Source: an uncultured Faecalibacterium sp.
Lineage (GTDB): Bacteria > Bacillota > Clostridia > Oscillospirales > Ruminococcaceae
Direction: 5' to 3'
Assembly: GCA_944386015.1 (NCBI GenBank)
Contig: CALWZK010000016.1
Coordinates: forward strand, 1-40,857
DNA length: 40,857 nucleotides
Within the stretch, counting starts at the first letter, position 1. The number at the start of each line of letters is the position of its first letter. This document shows, one piece after another, positions 8,710 through 18,956 of this stretch. Both the position numbers and the translations under genes were made by a program. The notes beneath the pieces were generated by a model, which worked only from the letters and a program-made list of their open reading frames with translations, ran no database searches and was not told the DNA's origin.

Positions 8710-9156
8710 ATGAAAAAACTCGCAAAATCCCCCTGGATGCTGCATTACGATGCCAGCAGCTGCAACGGGTGTGACATCGAGGTGCTGGCCTGCACCACCC
8801 CGAAATACGACATTGAACGGTTTGGCATCATCAACACCGGCGACCCCTTCCAGGCCGACATCCTGCTGATCACCGGCGGGGTCAACGCCCAGTGCGAATC
8901 GGTGGTGCGGCAGCTGTATGAGCAGATGCCCAACCCCAAAGTGGTGGTGGCCGTAGGGATCTGCGCCTGCACCGGCGGGGTGTTCAAGGACTGCTACAAC
9001 ATCAAGGGCGGCATCGACACGGTGATCCCGGTGGACGTGTACGTCCCCGGCTGCGCCGCCCGGCCCCAGGCCATCATCGACGGGGTGGTCAAGGCGCTGG
9101 AAATTTTGGAAGAAAAGCGCCGCAATTACAAGGAAGAGAAAAAGGAGGAGCGCTGA
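8710..9156 (+). CDS. echC: Ech-type hydrogenase small subunit C
   Basis: A 148-residue small subunit of the NuoB/HycG/EchC family carrying the proximal [4Fe-4S] cluster that takes electrons to and from the nickel site. Cluster ligands are likely Cys18 and Cys21 (SSCNGCD), Cys85 or Cys87 (GICACTGG) and Cys115 (VPGCAARPQ). The lysine- and glutamate-rich tail is short. It sits between echB and echD (2-bp gap), as in known ech operons. Confidence 0.95.
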   Translation: MKKLAKSPWMLHYDASSCNGCDIEVLACTTPKYDIERFGIINTGDPFQADILLITGGVNAQCESVVRQLYEQMPNPKVVVAVGICACTGGVFKDCYNIKGGIDTVIPVDVYVPGCAARPQAIIDGVVKALEILEEKRRNYKEEKKEER

Positions 9157-9158
9157 GG

Positions 9159-9506
9159 ATGGAAGCTTCCAACACGATTGAGCCCATCACCATGGCCCAG
9201 TTCATGCCCCAGGTGATCCGCTTCAAAATGGACGGCTGGCGGGTGGCGCAGCTGTGCGCCGTCCGCCTGCCCGACGGGTACGAGCTGAGCTACTCCTTCT
9301 GCAAGGGGTACGACATGCGCACCCTGCGGCTGACCCTGGCCACCGACGACACGGTGCCCAGCATCACCCAGGTGTATCCCGGTGCCTTTTTGCAGGAAAA
9401 CGAGGCCGCGGAGCTGTTCGGCGTCAAGATCGAGAGCATCCAGGGCGACTATCACGACAAGCTGTACCGCATTGCGCGGCCCACGCCGTTCAAGGAAAAG
9501 GGGTAA
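9159..9506 (+). CDS. echD: Ech-type hydrogenase subunit D, NuoC-like
   Basis: A 115-residue soluble subunit of the NuoC/EchD family, a structural partner of the large subunit without cofactors. The pattern PSITQVYPGAFLQENEAAELFGVKIE resembles the conserved region of NuoC (usually ending in 'E.E..DLFGI'). Its position between small and large subunit genes supports the call. AAGGAGGAG lies upstream, inside the end of echC. Confidence 0.9.
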   Translation: MEASNTIEPITMAQFMPQVIRFKMDGWRVAQLCAVRLPDGYELSYSFCKGYDMRTLRLTLATDDTVPSITQVYPGAFLQENEAAELFGVKIESIQGDYHDKLYRIARPTPFKEKG

Positions 9507-9510
9507 GACT

Positions 9511-10590
9511 ATGGCAAAACGAAGCATTGTGCCCTTTGGTCCCCAGCACCCTGTCCTGCCCGAGCCGGTCCATCTGGACCTGGTCCTGGAGGACGAAGTG
9601 GTGGTGGATGCGGTGCCCAGCATTGGGTTTGTCCACCGCGGGCTGGAAAAGCTGGTGGAAACCAAGGACTTCAAGGAATACGTCTACATCGCCGAGCGGG
9701 TCTGCGGCATTTGCAGCTTTGGCCACGGGCTGGGCTACTGCCAGACCATCGAGCACATTATGAACGTGGAGGTGCCCCCCCGGGGGCGCTACCTGCGCAC
9801 CATCTGGATGGAGATGAGCCGGGTCCACTCCCACCTGCTGTGGCTGGGGCTTTTGGCCGACGCCATGGGCTTTGAGAGCCTGTTCATGGAGAGCTGGAAG
9901 CTGCGGGAAAAGATCCTGGATATGTTCGACGCCACCACCGGCGGCCGGGTGATCTTCTCGGTGAACTGCATCGGCGGCGTGCTGAAGGACATGGACGACA
10001 CCATGCTCAAGAACATTGTGGACACCTGCAACGAGATGGAGCGGGAGCTCAAGCCCATTGCCGATGCCTTCCTGCGGGATTACACCACCGGTTCCCGCCT
10101 GCACGGGCTGGGTGTGCTGACCCCCAAGGACGCCACCCTGATGGGGGCCGTGGGCCCCATGCTGCGGGCCAGCGGCGTCGCCTACGACGCCCGCAAGCTG
10201 GGCTACGCCGCCTATGACGAGCTGGACGTGGAGCCCATCACCGCAACCGACGGCGATTCCTACGCCCGGTGCGAGGTGCGGATCAAGGAGATCGGTCAGT
10301 CCTTCAGCCTGATCCGCCAGGCGGTGGCCCAGATCCCCGCCGGGCCCATTGCGGTGCCGGTGAAGGGGATGCCCAACGGGGAATACTTCACCCGCATCGA
10401 GCAGCCCCGGGGCGAGGCCATCTACTACGTCAAGGCCAACGGCACCAAGTTCATCGACCGGTTCCGGCTGCGCACCCCCACCACCAGCAACATCCCTCCC
10501 ATGCTGAACATGCTGAAAGGCTGTCAGCTGGCGGATGTGCCGCTGCTGATTTTGACCATTGACCCCTGCATCAGCTGTACCGAGAGGTGA
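9511..10590 (+). CDS. echE: Ech-type [NiFe] hydrogenase large subunit E
   Basis: A 359-residue catalytic subunit of group 4 [NiFe] hydrogenases (NuoD/HycE-like). The four nickel-iron ligands are Cys65 and Cys68 in RVCGICSFGH, and Cys353 and Cys356 in the terminal DPCISCTER. The protein stops three residues after the last ligand, so there is no C-terminal peptide for a maturation protease to remove. The start at 9511 is preferred over an upstream one inside echD because the family begins with a short lead into GPQHP, present here at residues 10-14. Confidence 0.97.
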   Translation: MAKRSIVPFGPQHPVLPEPVHLDLVLEDEVVVDAVPSIGFVHRGLEKLVETKDFKEYVYIAERVCGICSFGHGLGYCQTIEHIMNVEVPPRGRYLRTIWMEMSRVHSHLLWLGLLADAMGFESLFMESWKLREKILDMFDATTGGRVIFSVNCIGGVLKDMDDTMLKNIVDTCNEMERELKPIADAFLRDYTTGSRLHGLGVLTPKDATLMGAVGPMLRASGVAYDARKLGYAAYDELDVEPITATDGDSYARCEVRIKEIGQSFSLIRQAVAQIPAGPIAVPVKGMPNGEYFTRIEQPRGEAIYYVKANGTKFIDRFRLRTPTTSNIPPMLNMLKGCQLADVPLLILTIDPCISCTER

Positions 10591-10597
10591 AACCAAG

Positions 10598-11056
10598 ATG
10601 GCATCATTGAAATTCCTTCCCTTTGCGGGCACGGCGCTGAAGAACCTGTTCAGCAAGCCGGTCACCACCAGCTATCCCTTCGCGCCGGCCCAGTACCCCG
10701 AGCGGATGCGGGGGCACATCGAAATCGACATCGAAAACTGCATCAGCTGCGGCATGTGCGCCCGCAGCTGCCCCCCCGGGGCGCTGACGGTGGACCGTGC
10801 CGCCGGCACCTGGACCATCCAGCGGTTTGACTGCGTCCAGTGCGGCAACTGCGTCAACGTCTGCCCCAAGAAGTGCCTGAAGATGGCGCCCGGCTACACC
10901 ACCCCCGACACCACCCGCCGCAGCGACACCTTCACCCGCACCACCCCGCTGCCCAAGCCGGCCCCCCGGCCCGCGGCCAAGCCCGCCGCCCCCAAGCCCG
11001 CCGCTGCGCCGGAGGCCAAACCGGAAACTAAACCGGAAGCCAACCCCAAAGCCTGA
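10598..11056 (+). CDS. echF: Ech-type hydrogenase ferredoxin-like subunit F
   Basis: A 152-residue NuoI/EchF-like polyferredoxin subunit that passes electrons between ferredoxin and the small subunit. Two classic cluster motifs are present: Cys48/51/54/58 and Cys79/82/85/89, each CxxCxxCxxxC. Residues from about 108 to the end form a tail rich in Pro, Ala, Lys and Glu, of low complexity and without recognisable fold, which looks longer than the core family needs. Last gene of the operon, followed 11 bp later by a strong terminator. Confidence 0.94.
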   Translation: MASLKFLPFAGTALKNLFSKPVTTSYPFAPAQYPERMRGHIEIDIENCISCGMCARSCPPGALTVDRAAGTWTIQRFDCVQCGNCVNVCPKKCLKMAPGYTTPDTTRRSDTFTRTTPLPKPAPRPAAKPAAPKPAAAPEAKPETKPEANPKA

Positions 11057-11067
11057 TCCTGACCTGC

Positions 11068-11102
11068 AAGGCCGTGCCCCCCCAAGGGCGCGGCCTTTTT
11101 TT
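11068..11102 (+). terminator. Rho-independent terminator of the ech operon
   Basis: A 12-bp stem (AAGGCCGTGCCC against GGGCGCGGCCTT, one G-T pair) with a 6-nt loop, followed directly by a run of T. Confidence 0.92.
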
Positions 11103-11129
11103 GTGTTGCCGGCGGCTCCAGCCCCCATC

Positions 11130-11173
11130 AAACACAACAAGCAGCAGCCCAACGGCCGCTGCTTGTTGTGTTT
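11130..11173. repeat. Perfect 16-bp inverted repeat between convergent genes
   Basis: AAACACAACAAGCAGC (11130-11145) pairs exactly with 11158-11173 across a 12-nt loop. There is no convincing T run on either side, so it is not a canonical terminator, though it lies between the ends of echF and the minus-strand gene at 11311. A second 10-bp perfect repeat (GCACCGCAGC, 11191-11200 with 11228-11237) follows. Nothing else is seen in 11103-11310. Confidence 0.7.
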
Positions 11174-11310
11174 CACTCCGTTCCCGCTTTGCACCGCAGC
11201 ATGCACCAGGATGGCAGCCTTTGCCGCGCTGCGGTGCGGGGACGGTTTCAATCGCCCGCAGCCGGAAGGGGCCGCCGGGCTGATCTTTTTTCTTGGGGAG
11301 GACGCCCGCT

Positions 11311-11817
11311 TCAGGTCGAAAGGGTCCTCTCCTGCGCCGCAGGCGCGCCGGGCTTGCGATAAAACCCGTCAAACAGCTCCTGGGCATCCTTGATGTAGCT
11401 GACGTTGGTGCCTTTGGGCATGCCGGCCATCTGCAGCATTTCGTAAGCCATGAAATATCCGGCGCCGGTGCGTTTGCTCCAGGTCACCTTGCTGGTCTGG
11501 AAGATGCAGGGTTTGCCATTGTACGCGATGCCGTTCTGATAGAACTTGATGGAATCCCTCACATGCACCAGCGGGAACAGAATAAACACCGCATAGATGA
11601 CCAGCACCACCTGGTCTGTCGTGCTGGCCAGGTCAAGCTCCTCCCGGCTCCACAGCAGAAAGGCCGCAAAGGCCACCAGTGCAGCCCGAATCAGCATGGA
11701 TATCACAAGGCGCCGGGTGTCCAGGTCGGTTTCCCCCAGCAGCCGCCCCAGGGAGGGCGCACGGACAGGGGCCTGGATTTCATAAGTGGTTTCCTCGATG
11801 TGCAGATGATGTGCCAT
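11311..11817 (-). CDS. Unknown protein with two predicted membrane helices
   Basis: A 168-residue protein that I do not recognise. A polar N terminus (1-35) is followed by two hydrophobic helices (about 37-58 and 67-90) separated by a short acidic loop, and then a soluble C-terminal half. That half has an alternating pattern (FYQNGIAYNGKPCIFQTSKVTW) like the opening strands of a small beta-rich, PH-like domain. AAGGAGAT lies 5-6 nt upstream of the start. It follows the GRAM-like gene by 36 bp and is probably cotranscribed with it; a role at the membrane is inference. Confidence 0.75.
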   Translation of the reverse strand: MAHHLHIEETTYEIQAPVRAPSLGRLLGETDLDTRRLVISMLIRAALVAFAAFLLWSREELDLASTTDQVVLVIYAVFILFPLVHVRDSIKFYQNGIAYNGKPCIFQTSKVTWSKRTGAGYFMAYEMLQMAGMPKGTNVSYIKDAQELFDGFYRKPGAPAAQERTLST

Positions 11818-11853
11818 GGGTCATCTCCTTTTTTCAGTGCGGGCCGGGTGTGG

Positions 11854-12177
11854 TCATGCTTTTTTGACCCCGGCCTGCTCCATGGCCTGGATCAGCTTTT
11901 TGTTGAACATGCCGGTGATCTTATGGGTTTTGCCGTCGTCGGTGGCAAGGGTGATGGTGTTGCCCATCCCCACCGAAAAGGACAGGATCTGATTCAGCGG
12001 GTAATCAAAAAAGAGGGTCAGCAGGTCGGTGAACAGCACCCGCTGGTCGGTCACATGCAGTTTGCCGGGATTGGGTTTGGGGAGGAACCCCAGACGGGTG
12101 GTGATGTAAGAGGCATCCGCCTCCTTGATGAGGTGCTCATTGGGCTGCAGTTCCCAGACTTTCAGTTTTGCACTCAT
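11854..12177 (-). CDS. Small GRAM/PH-like domain protein
   Basis: A 107-residue soluble protein. Residues about 10-100 show the pattern of GRAM or bacterial PH-like domains: a lead strand (NEHLIKEADASY), GKLHVTDQRVLFTD, a hydrophobic strand ending in a proline turn (FFDYPLNQILSFSVG) and ITLATDDGKTHKITGMF, then a terminal helix. Such domains usually bind lipids or act in membrane stress. A promoter and a palindrome lie upstream, and the membrane protein at 11311 lies 36 bp downstream. The exact role is unknown. Confidence 0.75.
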   Translation of the reverse strand: MSAKLKVWELQPNEHLIKEADASYITTRLGFLPKPNPGKLHVTDQRVLFTDLLTLFFDYPLNQILSFSVGMGNTITLATDDGKTHKITGMFNKKLIQAMEQAGVKKA

Positions 12178-12276
12178 GTTCCATTTCTCCTTTTTTCACT
12201 GAATCGGTTGTATTTCCAAAACCGGGCGCCGGCGGGGCAAAGGGCGGCGCCCGGATCAGGCCATCATCATACTGCC

Positions 12277-12290
12277 TATATGGGCATATA
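12277..12290. promoter_or_regulatory. Palindrome in the leader of the GRAM-like gene (possible operator)
   Basis: TATATGGGCATATA has perfect 6-bp arms around two bases. It lies 13 bp downstream of the -10 box, just past the expected transcription start, a common place for a repressor site. No candidate regulator is encoded next to it. Confidence 0.45.
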
Positions 12291-12302
12291 ACCACATGAT
12301 AG

Positions 12303-12330
12303 ATTGTATCATCCTGTCCTGAAAGGTCAA
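12303..12330 (-). promoter_or_regulatory. Promoter for the GRAM-like and membrane protein genes
   Basis: On the minus strand TTGACC (12325-12330), a 16-bp spacer and TACAAT (12303-12308), in an AT-rich stretch that contrasts with the surrounding GC-rich DNA. The ribosome binding site AAGGAG lies just before the start at 12177. Confidence 0.6.
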
Positions 12331-12462
12331 AATTCAATTTTATACTTTTTGTCTGTTTTTTGTATATTTCGTGCAAATTTCGGACATTTGCATCCAAATG
12401 CCCTGTACAGCCGCACCGATTTCCGCGCAGCGGGAAGTTTTTCACCCTGCGCATGCAATCAG

Positions 12463-12495
12463 CAAAGCCCCTGCGCATCAAGGTGCACAGGGGCT
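12463..12495 (-). terminator. Hairpin after the phosphopentomutase-like remnant
   Basis: AGCCCCTG and CAGGGGCT form an 8-bp stem, extended by GC after one mismatch, followed on the minus strand by only three T. A weak terminator 30 bp after the stop at 12526. Confidence 0.5.
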
Positions 12496-12525
12496 CTTCC
12501 ATGCCGTGAGGTCTTGTCTGGCCGG

Positions 12526-13176
12526 TCAGGTCCGCAGCAGTTTCAGGAAGCTGGTACCGTTCTGGGGGGCGGGCATCCCAAAGTACTCCGCCGCCGTGGC
12601 GCCGGTGTCGCTGAGGGTCTTGCGGGTTCCGATGCACTTGGGGGTGGAACGGCGGCTCCAGATCATCAGCGGCACCATCTCCCTGGTGTGGTGGGGGTGG
12701 CCGATGGTGGGGTCATTGCCGTGGTCTGCCTGGACGACCAGGATGTCGTCCTCTCCCAGCGCGTCCCGGATTTTGCCGATCCATGCATCTGCCACCCGCA
12801 GACGGTCGGCATAGGCGCCGACATTTTCGCGGTGCCCGCAGAGGTCTGTTTCCTGGACGTTGGTGCAGATAAAGGCAGTTTCCTGCTGCTGGACCAGTTC
12901 CAGGGTCCGCTGCAGAACGCTGGCCGTGTCCACCATCGGGATGCTGGTGCCGTAGTCATTGGCAACCACATCGGCCACCTTGCCCAGCAGGAAAACCGGC
13001 AGGCCGCGGCGGTAATGGCCGCCGCCGTAGCAGTAGGAACAATCCCCCAGGGTGTGGCTGATCTCCGACACATAGAGATAGGCAGGGCGCTCCGGCGCGT
13101 CGGGGTGAGCGGCATGATAGGGGGTGGTGCCGGTCAGGCCGGGGGCTGCGCCCCATGCAAAACACCCCATCCGCAC
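12526..13176 (-). pseudogene. C-terminal remnant of a phosphopentomutase-like metalloenzyme
   Basis: A 216-residue reading frame matching the C-terminal half of the DeoB/YhfW type of alkaline-phosphatase-fold mutase. Metal-binding segments remain: QETDLCGHR, QADHGNDPT and the histidines of HPHHTRE. The N-terminal half, which in the family carries the first metal ligand and the phosphorylated threonine or serine, is absent; usual length is about 400 residues. The only start (GTG at 13176) lies inside the terminator hairpin of the upstream bglA gene, and an in-frame TAA lies 16 codons further upstream. This is most simply a gene that lost its 5' half. Confidence 0.75.
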
Positions 13177-13214
13177 CGCAGGCGCCGGTTTGCTGCCTGC
13201 TGCAGATGGGGTGT
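13158..13214 (-). terminator. Hairpin terminator after bglA
   Basis: Outer stem ACACCCCATC (13162-13171) with GATGGGGTGT (13205-13214); inner stem GCAGGC with GCCTGC; then TTTT on the minus strand. It lies 21 bp past the bglA stop and covers the apparent start of the truncated downstream gene. Confidence 0.65.
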
Positions 13215-13235
13215 GTTTGTGTTAATGGGGTCAGG

Positions 13236-16560
<3,325 letters not shown>

Positions 16561-16608
16561 GGGTAGTCCTCCTCAAATGTACAAAGTGTGTTCTATGGAA
16601 AAGGAAGT

Positions 16609-16637
16609 GCCGGCCCTGTCGGCCGTACAGCACCGGC
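16609..16637 (-). terminator. Intercistronic hairpin between licT and bglP
   Basis: On the minus strand GCCGG..CTGT pairs with ACAG..CCGGC around a 7-nt loop, with a weak pyrimidine-rich tail (CTTCCTTTTCC). It may be a partial terminator or an RNA-processing barrier that lowers or adjusts bglP relative to licT. No second LicT target site is obvious next to it. Confidence 0.4.
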
Positions 16638-16657
16638 GCTGTCCTGTGCCACCAAAA

Positions 16658-17509
16658 TCAGGTTGCGGCCCGCCGGGCGTGCTCGGCGTTGGTCTGGATG
16701 TGGATGGTCAGATACATCATCTCTTCCTTGCTGAGCTGGTACCCGTAGTGATCCTCCATCATCAGGTAAATCATCTTGACGCAGCCAAAGGCTTCCCGGT
16801 ACTGTTTGCTCACCAGCTCATACAGGCCGTCGTCTTGGCTGGACTGCAGCTCGTGGTGCAGATACCGCTGGGCGAAAAATTTCAGATGGGTCAAAAACCG
16901 CTCATAGTACAGGCTGTTCTCGTCAAAGACCAGGTCCTTGTAGTAGTCTTTCACCGTCTGCTGGACATCCCTGACGATGGCCGCGATGCGGTAGCTGTCG
17001 GTGTCGCTGCCGCCCTCCTCTGCATTCACAAAGTGCAGCGCGATGAAGCCCGCCTCATCTTCCGGCAGGGCCACCCCGAAGGTGTCCTTCACCTCCAGCA
17101 GCATCTGCTGGCCCCAGGAATATTCCTTCTTGTACAGCCGCTTGATTTCCAGCAGCAGCATATTCTGCAGCGACATCCCCTCCCGGTACCGCTTGAGGGT
17201 ACCCAGCAGGTGGTCGCTGAGGGACAGATAGATGCTGCTGTTGAACTGGATGTTTTCCCGGGCCTTGATGCCGTCCACAAATTCCTGGACGAAGTTGAGG
17301 TATTCCTCGGGGATGGACATCAGAAAATCCATCATCTGCTGCAGGTTCTGCCGGGGCTGGGGGTAAAAGATCTGACCGATCCGGCTTTCATCCACCGCTT
17401 CGCCCCGGCTGGCGTGGAACCCGATCCCCAGCCCCTTGACAATCACCTCCTGCCCGGCATCGTCCCTGGCAAAAACGAGGTTATTGTTCAATATTTTAAT
17501 AATCTTCAT
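16658..17509 (-). CDS. licT: LicT/BglG-family transcription antiterminator
   Basis: A 283-residue RNA-binding antiterminator. The N-terminal RNA-binding domain (1-55, MKIIKILNNNLVFARDDAGQEVIVKG) is followed by two PTS-regulation domains (about 65-170 and 175-283). Their phosphorylated histidines are visible in SDHLLG and ALHFVN (PRD1), and FLTHLK and YLTIHIQ (PRD2). It is expected to read the leader hairpin at 17635-17675 and let transcription continue when beta-glucosides are present. It is cotranscribed with bglP and bglA, so it controls its own operon. Confidence 0.95.
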   Translation of the reverse strand: MKIIKILNNNLVFARDDAGQEVIVKGLGIGFHASRGEAVDESRIGQIFYPQPRQNLQQMMDFLMSIPEEYLNFVQEFVDGIKARENIQFNSSIYLSLSDHLLGTLKRYREGMSLQNMLLLEIKRLYKKEYSWGQQMLLEVKDTFGVALPEDEAGFIALHFVNAEEGGSDTDSYRIAAIVRDVQQTVKDYYKDLVFDENSLYYERFLTHLKFFAQRYLHHELQSSQDDGLYELVSKQYREAFGCVKMIYLMMEDHYGYQLSKEEMMYLTIHIQTNAEHARRAAT

Positions 17510-17581
17510 TTTCTTCCTCCTTGTGCCAGATGCCAGACCGGAACCAGTGCCGCAAAGTTCCTTCGGGACCGCAAAAACAGC

Positions 17582-17644
17582 AAAGAAAAAGGCAAAACCT
17601 ATAGTGACAGCATACCCCGTATGCAGTGACTACAGGTCTTGCCT
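17582..17644 (-). terminator. Leader terminator of the licT-bglP-bglA operon
   Basis: On the minus strand a long stem from 17644 to 17591 pairs AGGCAAGACCTGTAGT with ACTATAGGTTTTGCCT through a few mismatches, continues as GCATAC against GTATGC, and ends in CTTTTTCTTT. Its 5' arm shares 17635-17644 with the antiterminator, so the two structures exclude each other. Confidence 0.85.
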
Positions 17645-17675
17645 GAATGATACCTTTGTATTTCAGTAACAAGCC
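17635..17675 (-). promoter_or_regulatory. Ribonucleic antiterminator (RAT) target of LicT
   Basis: On the minus strand the element opens with GGCTTGTTACTG and closes with CAGGCAAGACC, the two conserved sides of LicT/SacY-type RAT hairpins. It is 41 nt long, about 10 nt more than the usual size, because the apex carries an extra ATAC/GTAT mini-hairpin. It overlaps the 5' arm of the terminator, the classic arrangement for antitermination. Confidence 0.85.
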
Positions 17676-17695
17676 AGTTGAATTTTCCAAAAAAC

Positions 17696-17724
17696 ATTAT
17701 ATCCTGTTTATCAGCATTTGTCTA
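17696..17724 (-). promoter_or_regulatory. Promoter for the licT-bglP-bglA operon
   Basis: TAGACA (17719-17724), a 17-bp spacer and a perfect TATAAT (17696-17701) on the minus strand, placing the transcript start just before the RAT. No catabolite-repression site was picked out with confidence. Confidence 0.8.
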
Positions 17725-17877
17725 CCCGCCTATATGCCACAAAAAAAGGTCCGAATTTTGTAAGGGTTGTATAAGGGTGTTTCTTTTTTCAGTCCCGCTC
17801 CCCCGGTCATCCTCTCTGCAGCCGGGGCCATTTTTAGTCGTTTTGCACCTTGACAAATCCCCCGGCCGGGGCGGACG

Positions 17878-18330
17878 GTCATCGACCTGTCGGCCCTCCG
17901 CATTGCCCCCTGCGTGGGCTGCTTTGGCTGCTGGACCCGCACCCCCGCCCGGTGCGTCATCCGGGACGACGCCGTGCAGGTTTACCCCAAAATCGCCGCC
18001 GCCCGCCGGGTGCTGTATGTCAGCCGGCTGTTCTGCGGGGGCTACGACCTGCCCATGAAAACCATGCTGGAGCGGGCCATCCCCATCCAGCAGGCTTTCA
18101 TCCGGCTGGTGGACGGGGAAACCCACCACTTCCAGCGCCGGGTGGAGCCCAAAGAGGCCGCCATCCTGGCCTACGGGGACATCCCCCCGGAGGAGCAGCA
18201 GCTGTTCCGGCGGCTGGTGGCCCGGAACGCAAAAAACATGAACTTTGCCTCGTATCGGGTTCTCTTTGTGCCCGAGGCCGAGGTGGAGGCCACCGCACAG
18301 AAGGAGGTGCTGTCATGGAGCGGATGCTGA
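17878..18330 (+). pseudogene. Flavodoxin-family oxidoreductase lacking its N terminus
   Basis: The frame encodes VIDLSALRIAPCVGCFGCWTRTPARCVIRDD, which matches the middle of NAD(P)H-dependent FMN reductase/flavodoxin-family proteins with the typical GC..CW..TPG.C motif, and runs to a normal C terminus. The first 25-35 residues with the FMN-phosphate loop are missing: the frame is closed by a TGA about 10 codons upstream of 17878, and the only standard start is GTG at 17914, inside the cysteine motif. Upstream is the licT promoter region. It is either a truncated gene or one read from an unusual start. It overlaps the next gene by 16 bp. Confidence 0.6.
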
Positions 18331-18773
18331 TCCTCAACGCCAGCCCCCGGGTCCCCCGGTCCAACTCCAAGGTTTATGCCCAGATGCTGGCCCACGGCTG
18401 GGGCGGCCCTGCCGCTTACCGGGAGGTGCTGTCCCCCGCCGCCTTCCCCGCCCTGCGCCAAGAGCTGGAACAGGCTGCCCACCTGGTGCTGGTGTTCCCC
18501 CTCTACGCCGACAGCCTGCCGGTGCCCCTGGTGCGGTTTTTGAAGGAGCTGGAAGCCAATCCCCCCGCCGCCCGGCCGGTGGTGTCGGTGGCGGTGAACT
18601 GCGGCTTTTTGGAGCCGCAGCAGAATGACCTGGCGGTGGAGATGGTGCACCTGGTCTGGGACATCAACGGCATCTTCATGGCCCAGCCCGTCAGCGACGC
18701 CCTGGCCCTCATTCTCTCTGCCGCCCTGGTCCTCCGGGAGCAGCACATCCTCTGCGGGGGCAGCGCAAAGTAA
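18315..18773 (+). CDS. Flavodoxin-fold NAD(P)H oxidoreductase-like protein
   Basis: A 152-residue protein starting MERMLILNASPRVPRSNSK, the FMN-phosphate loop of the NADPH-dependent FMN reductase/flavodoxin fold. Later segments (LVLVFPLYADSLPVPLVRFLKELE and VSVAVNCGFLEP) correspond to the next strands and the flavin-facing loops. AAGGAGGTG lies upstream within the end of the preceding frame, so the two were probably a translationally coupled pair. The substrate is unknown. Confidence 0.75.
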   Translation: MERMLILNASPRVPRSNSKVYAQMLAHGWGGPAAYREVLSPAAFPALRQELEQAAHLVLVFPLYADSLPVPLVRFLKELEANPPAARPVVSVAVNCGFLEPQQNDLAVEMVHLVWDINGIFMAQPVSDALALILSAALVLREQHILCGGSAK

Positions 18774-18922
18774 CGCCCTACTTTTCTGAAGAAAAGTAGG
18801 CAAAAGACTTTTCACCTGGTACCACTGACGGCCTGGGCTTCTCAAGGCCCAGCCGGCGGGAAAGCCCTGCGCTCCTTCCCAGGCTCCCGGCCTGCGGCCC
18901 TGTGAGTCCAAAAGTACATCTG

Positions 18923-18956
18923 ATCCCTGCTCCTGGTTTCAGGAGCTGGGATTTTT
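18923..18956 (+). terminator. Terminator downstream of the flavodoxin-like genes
   Basis: GATCCC.GCTCCTG and CAGGAGC.GGGAT form a stem with one mismatch and a GTTT loop, followed by TTTTTATT. It lies about 150 bp after the stop at 18773. Confidence 0.75.

Noticed and set aside
17850-18314. Upstream extension of the second flavodoxin-like gene to a 307-codon frame
   Set aside because: The extension overlaps the clearly recognisable first flavodoxin-like frame in another phase and is Pro/Gly/Arg-rich; the ATG at 18315 has an ideal ribosome site.
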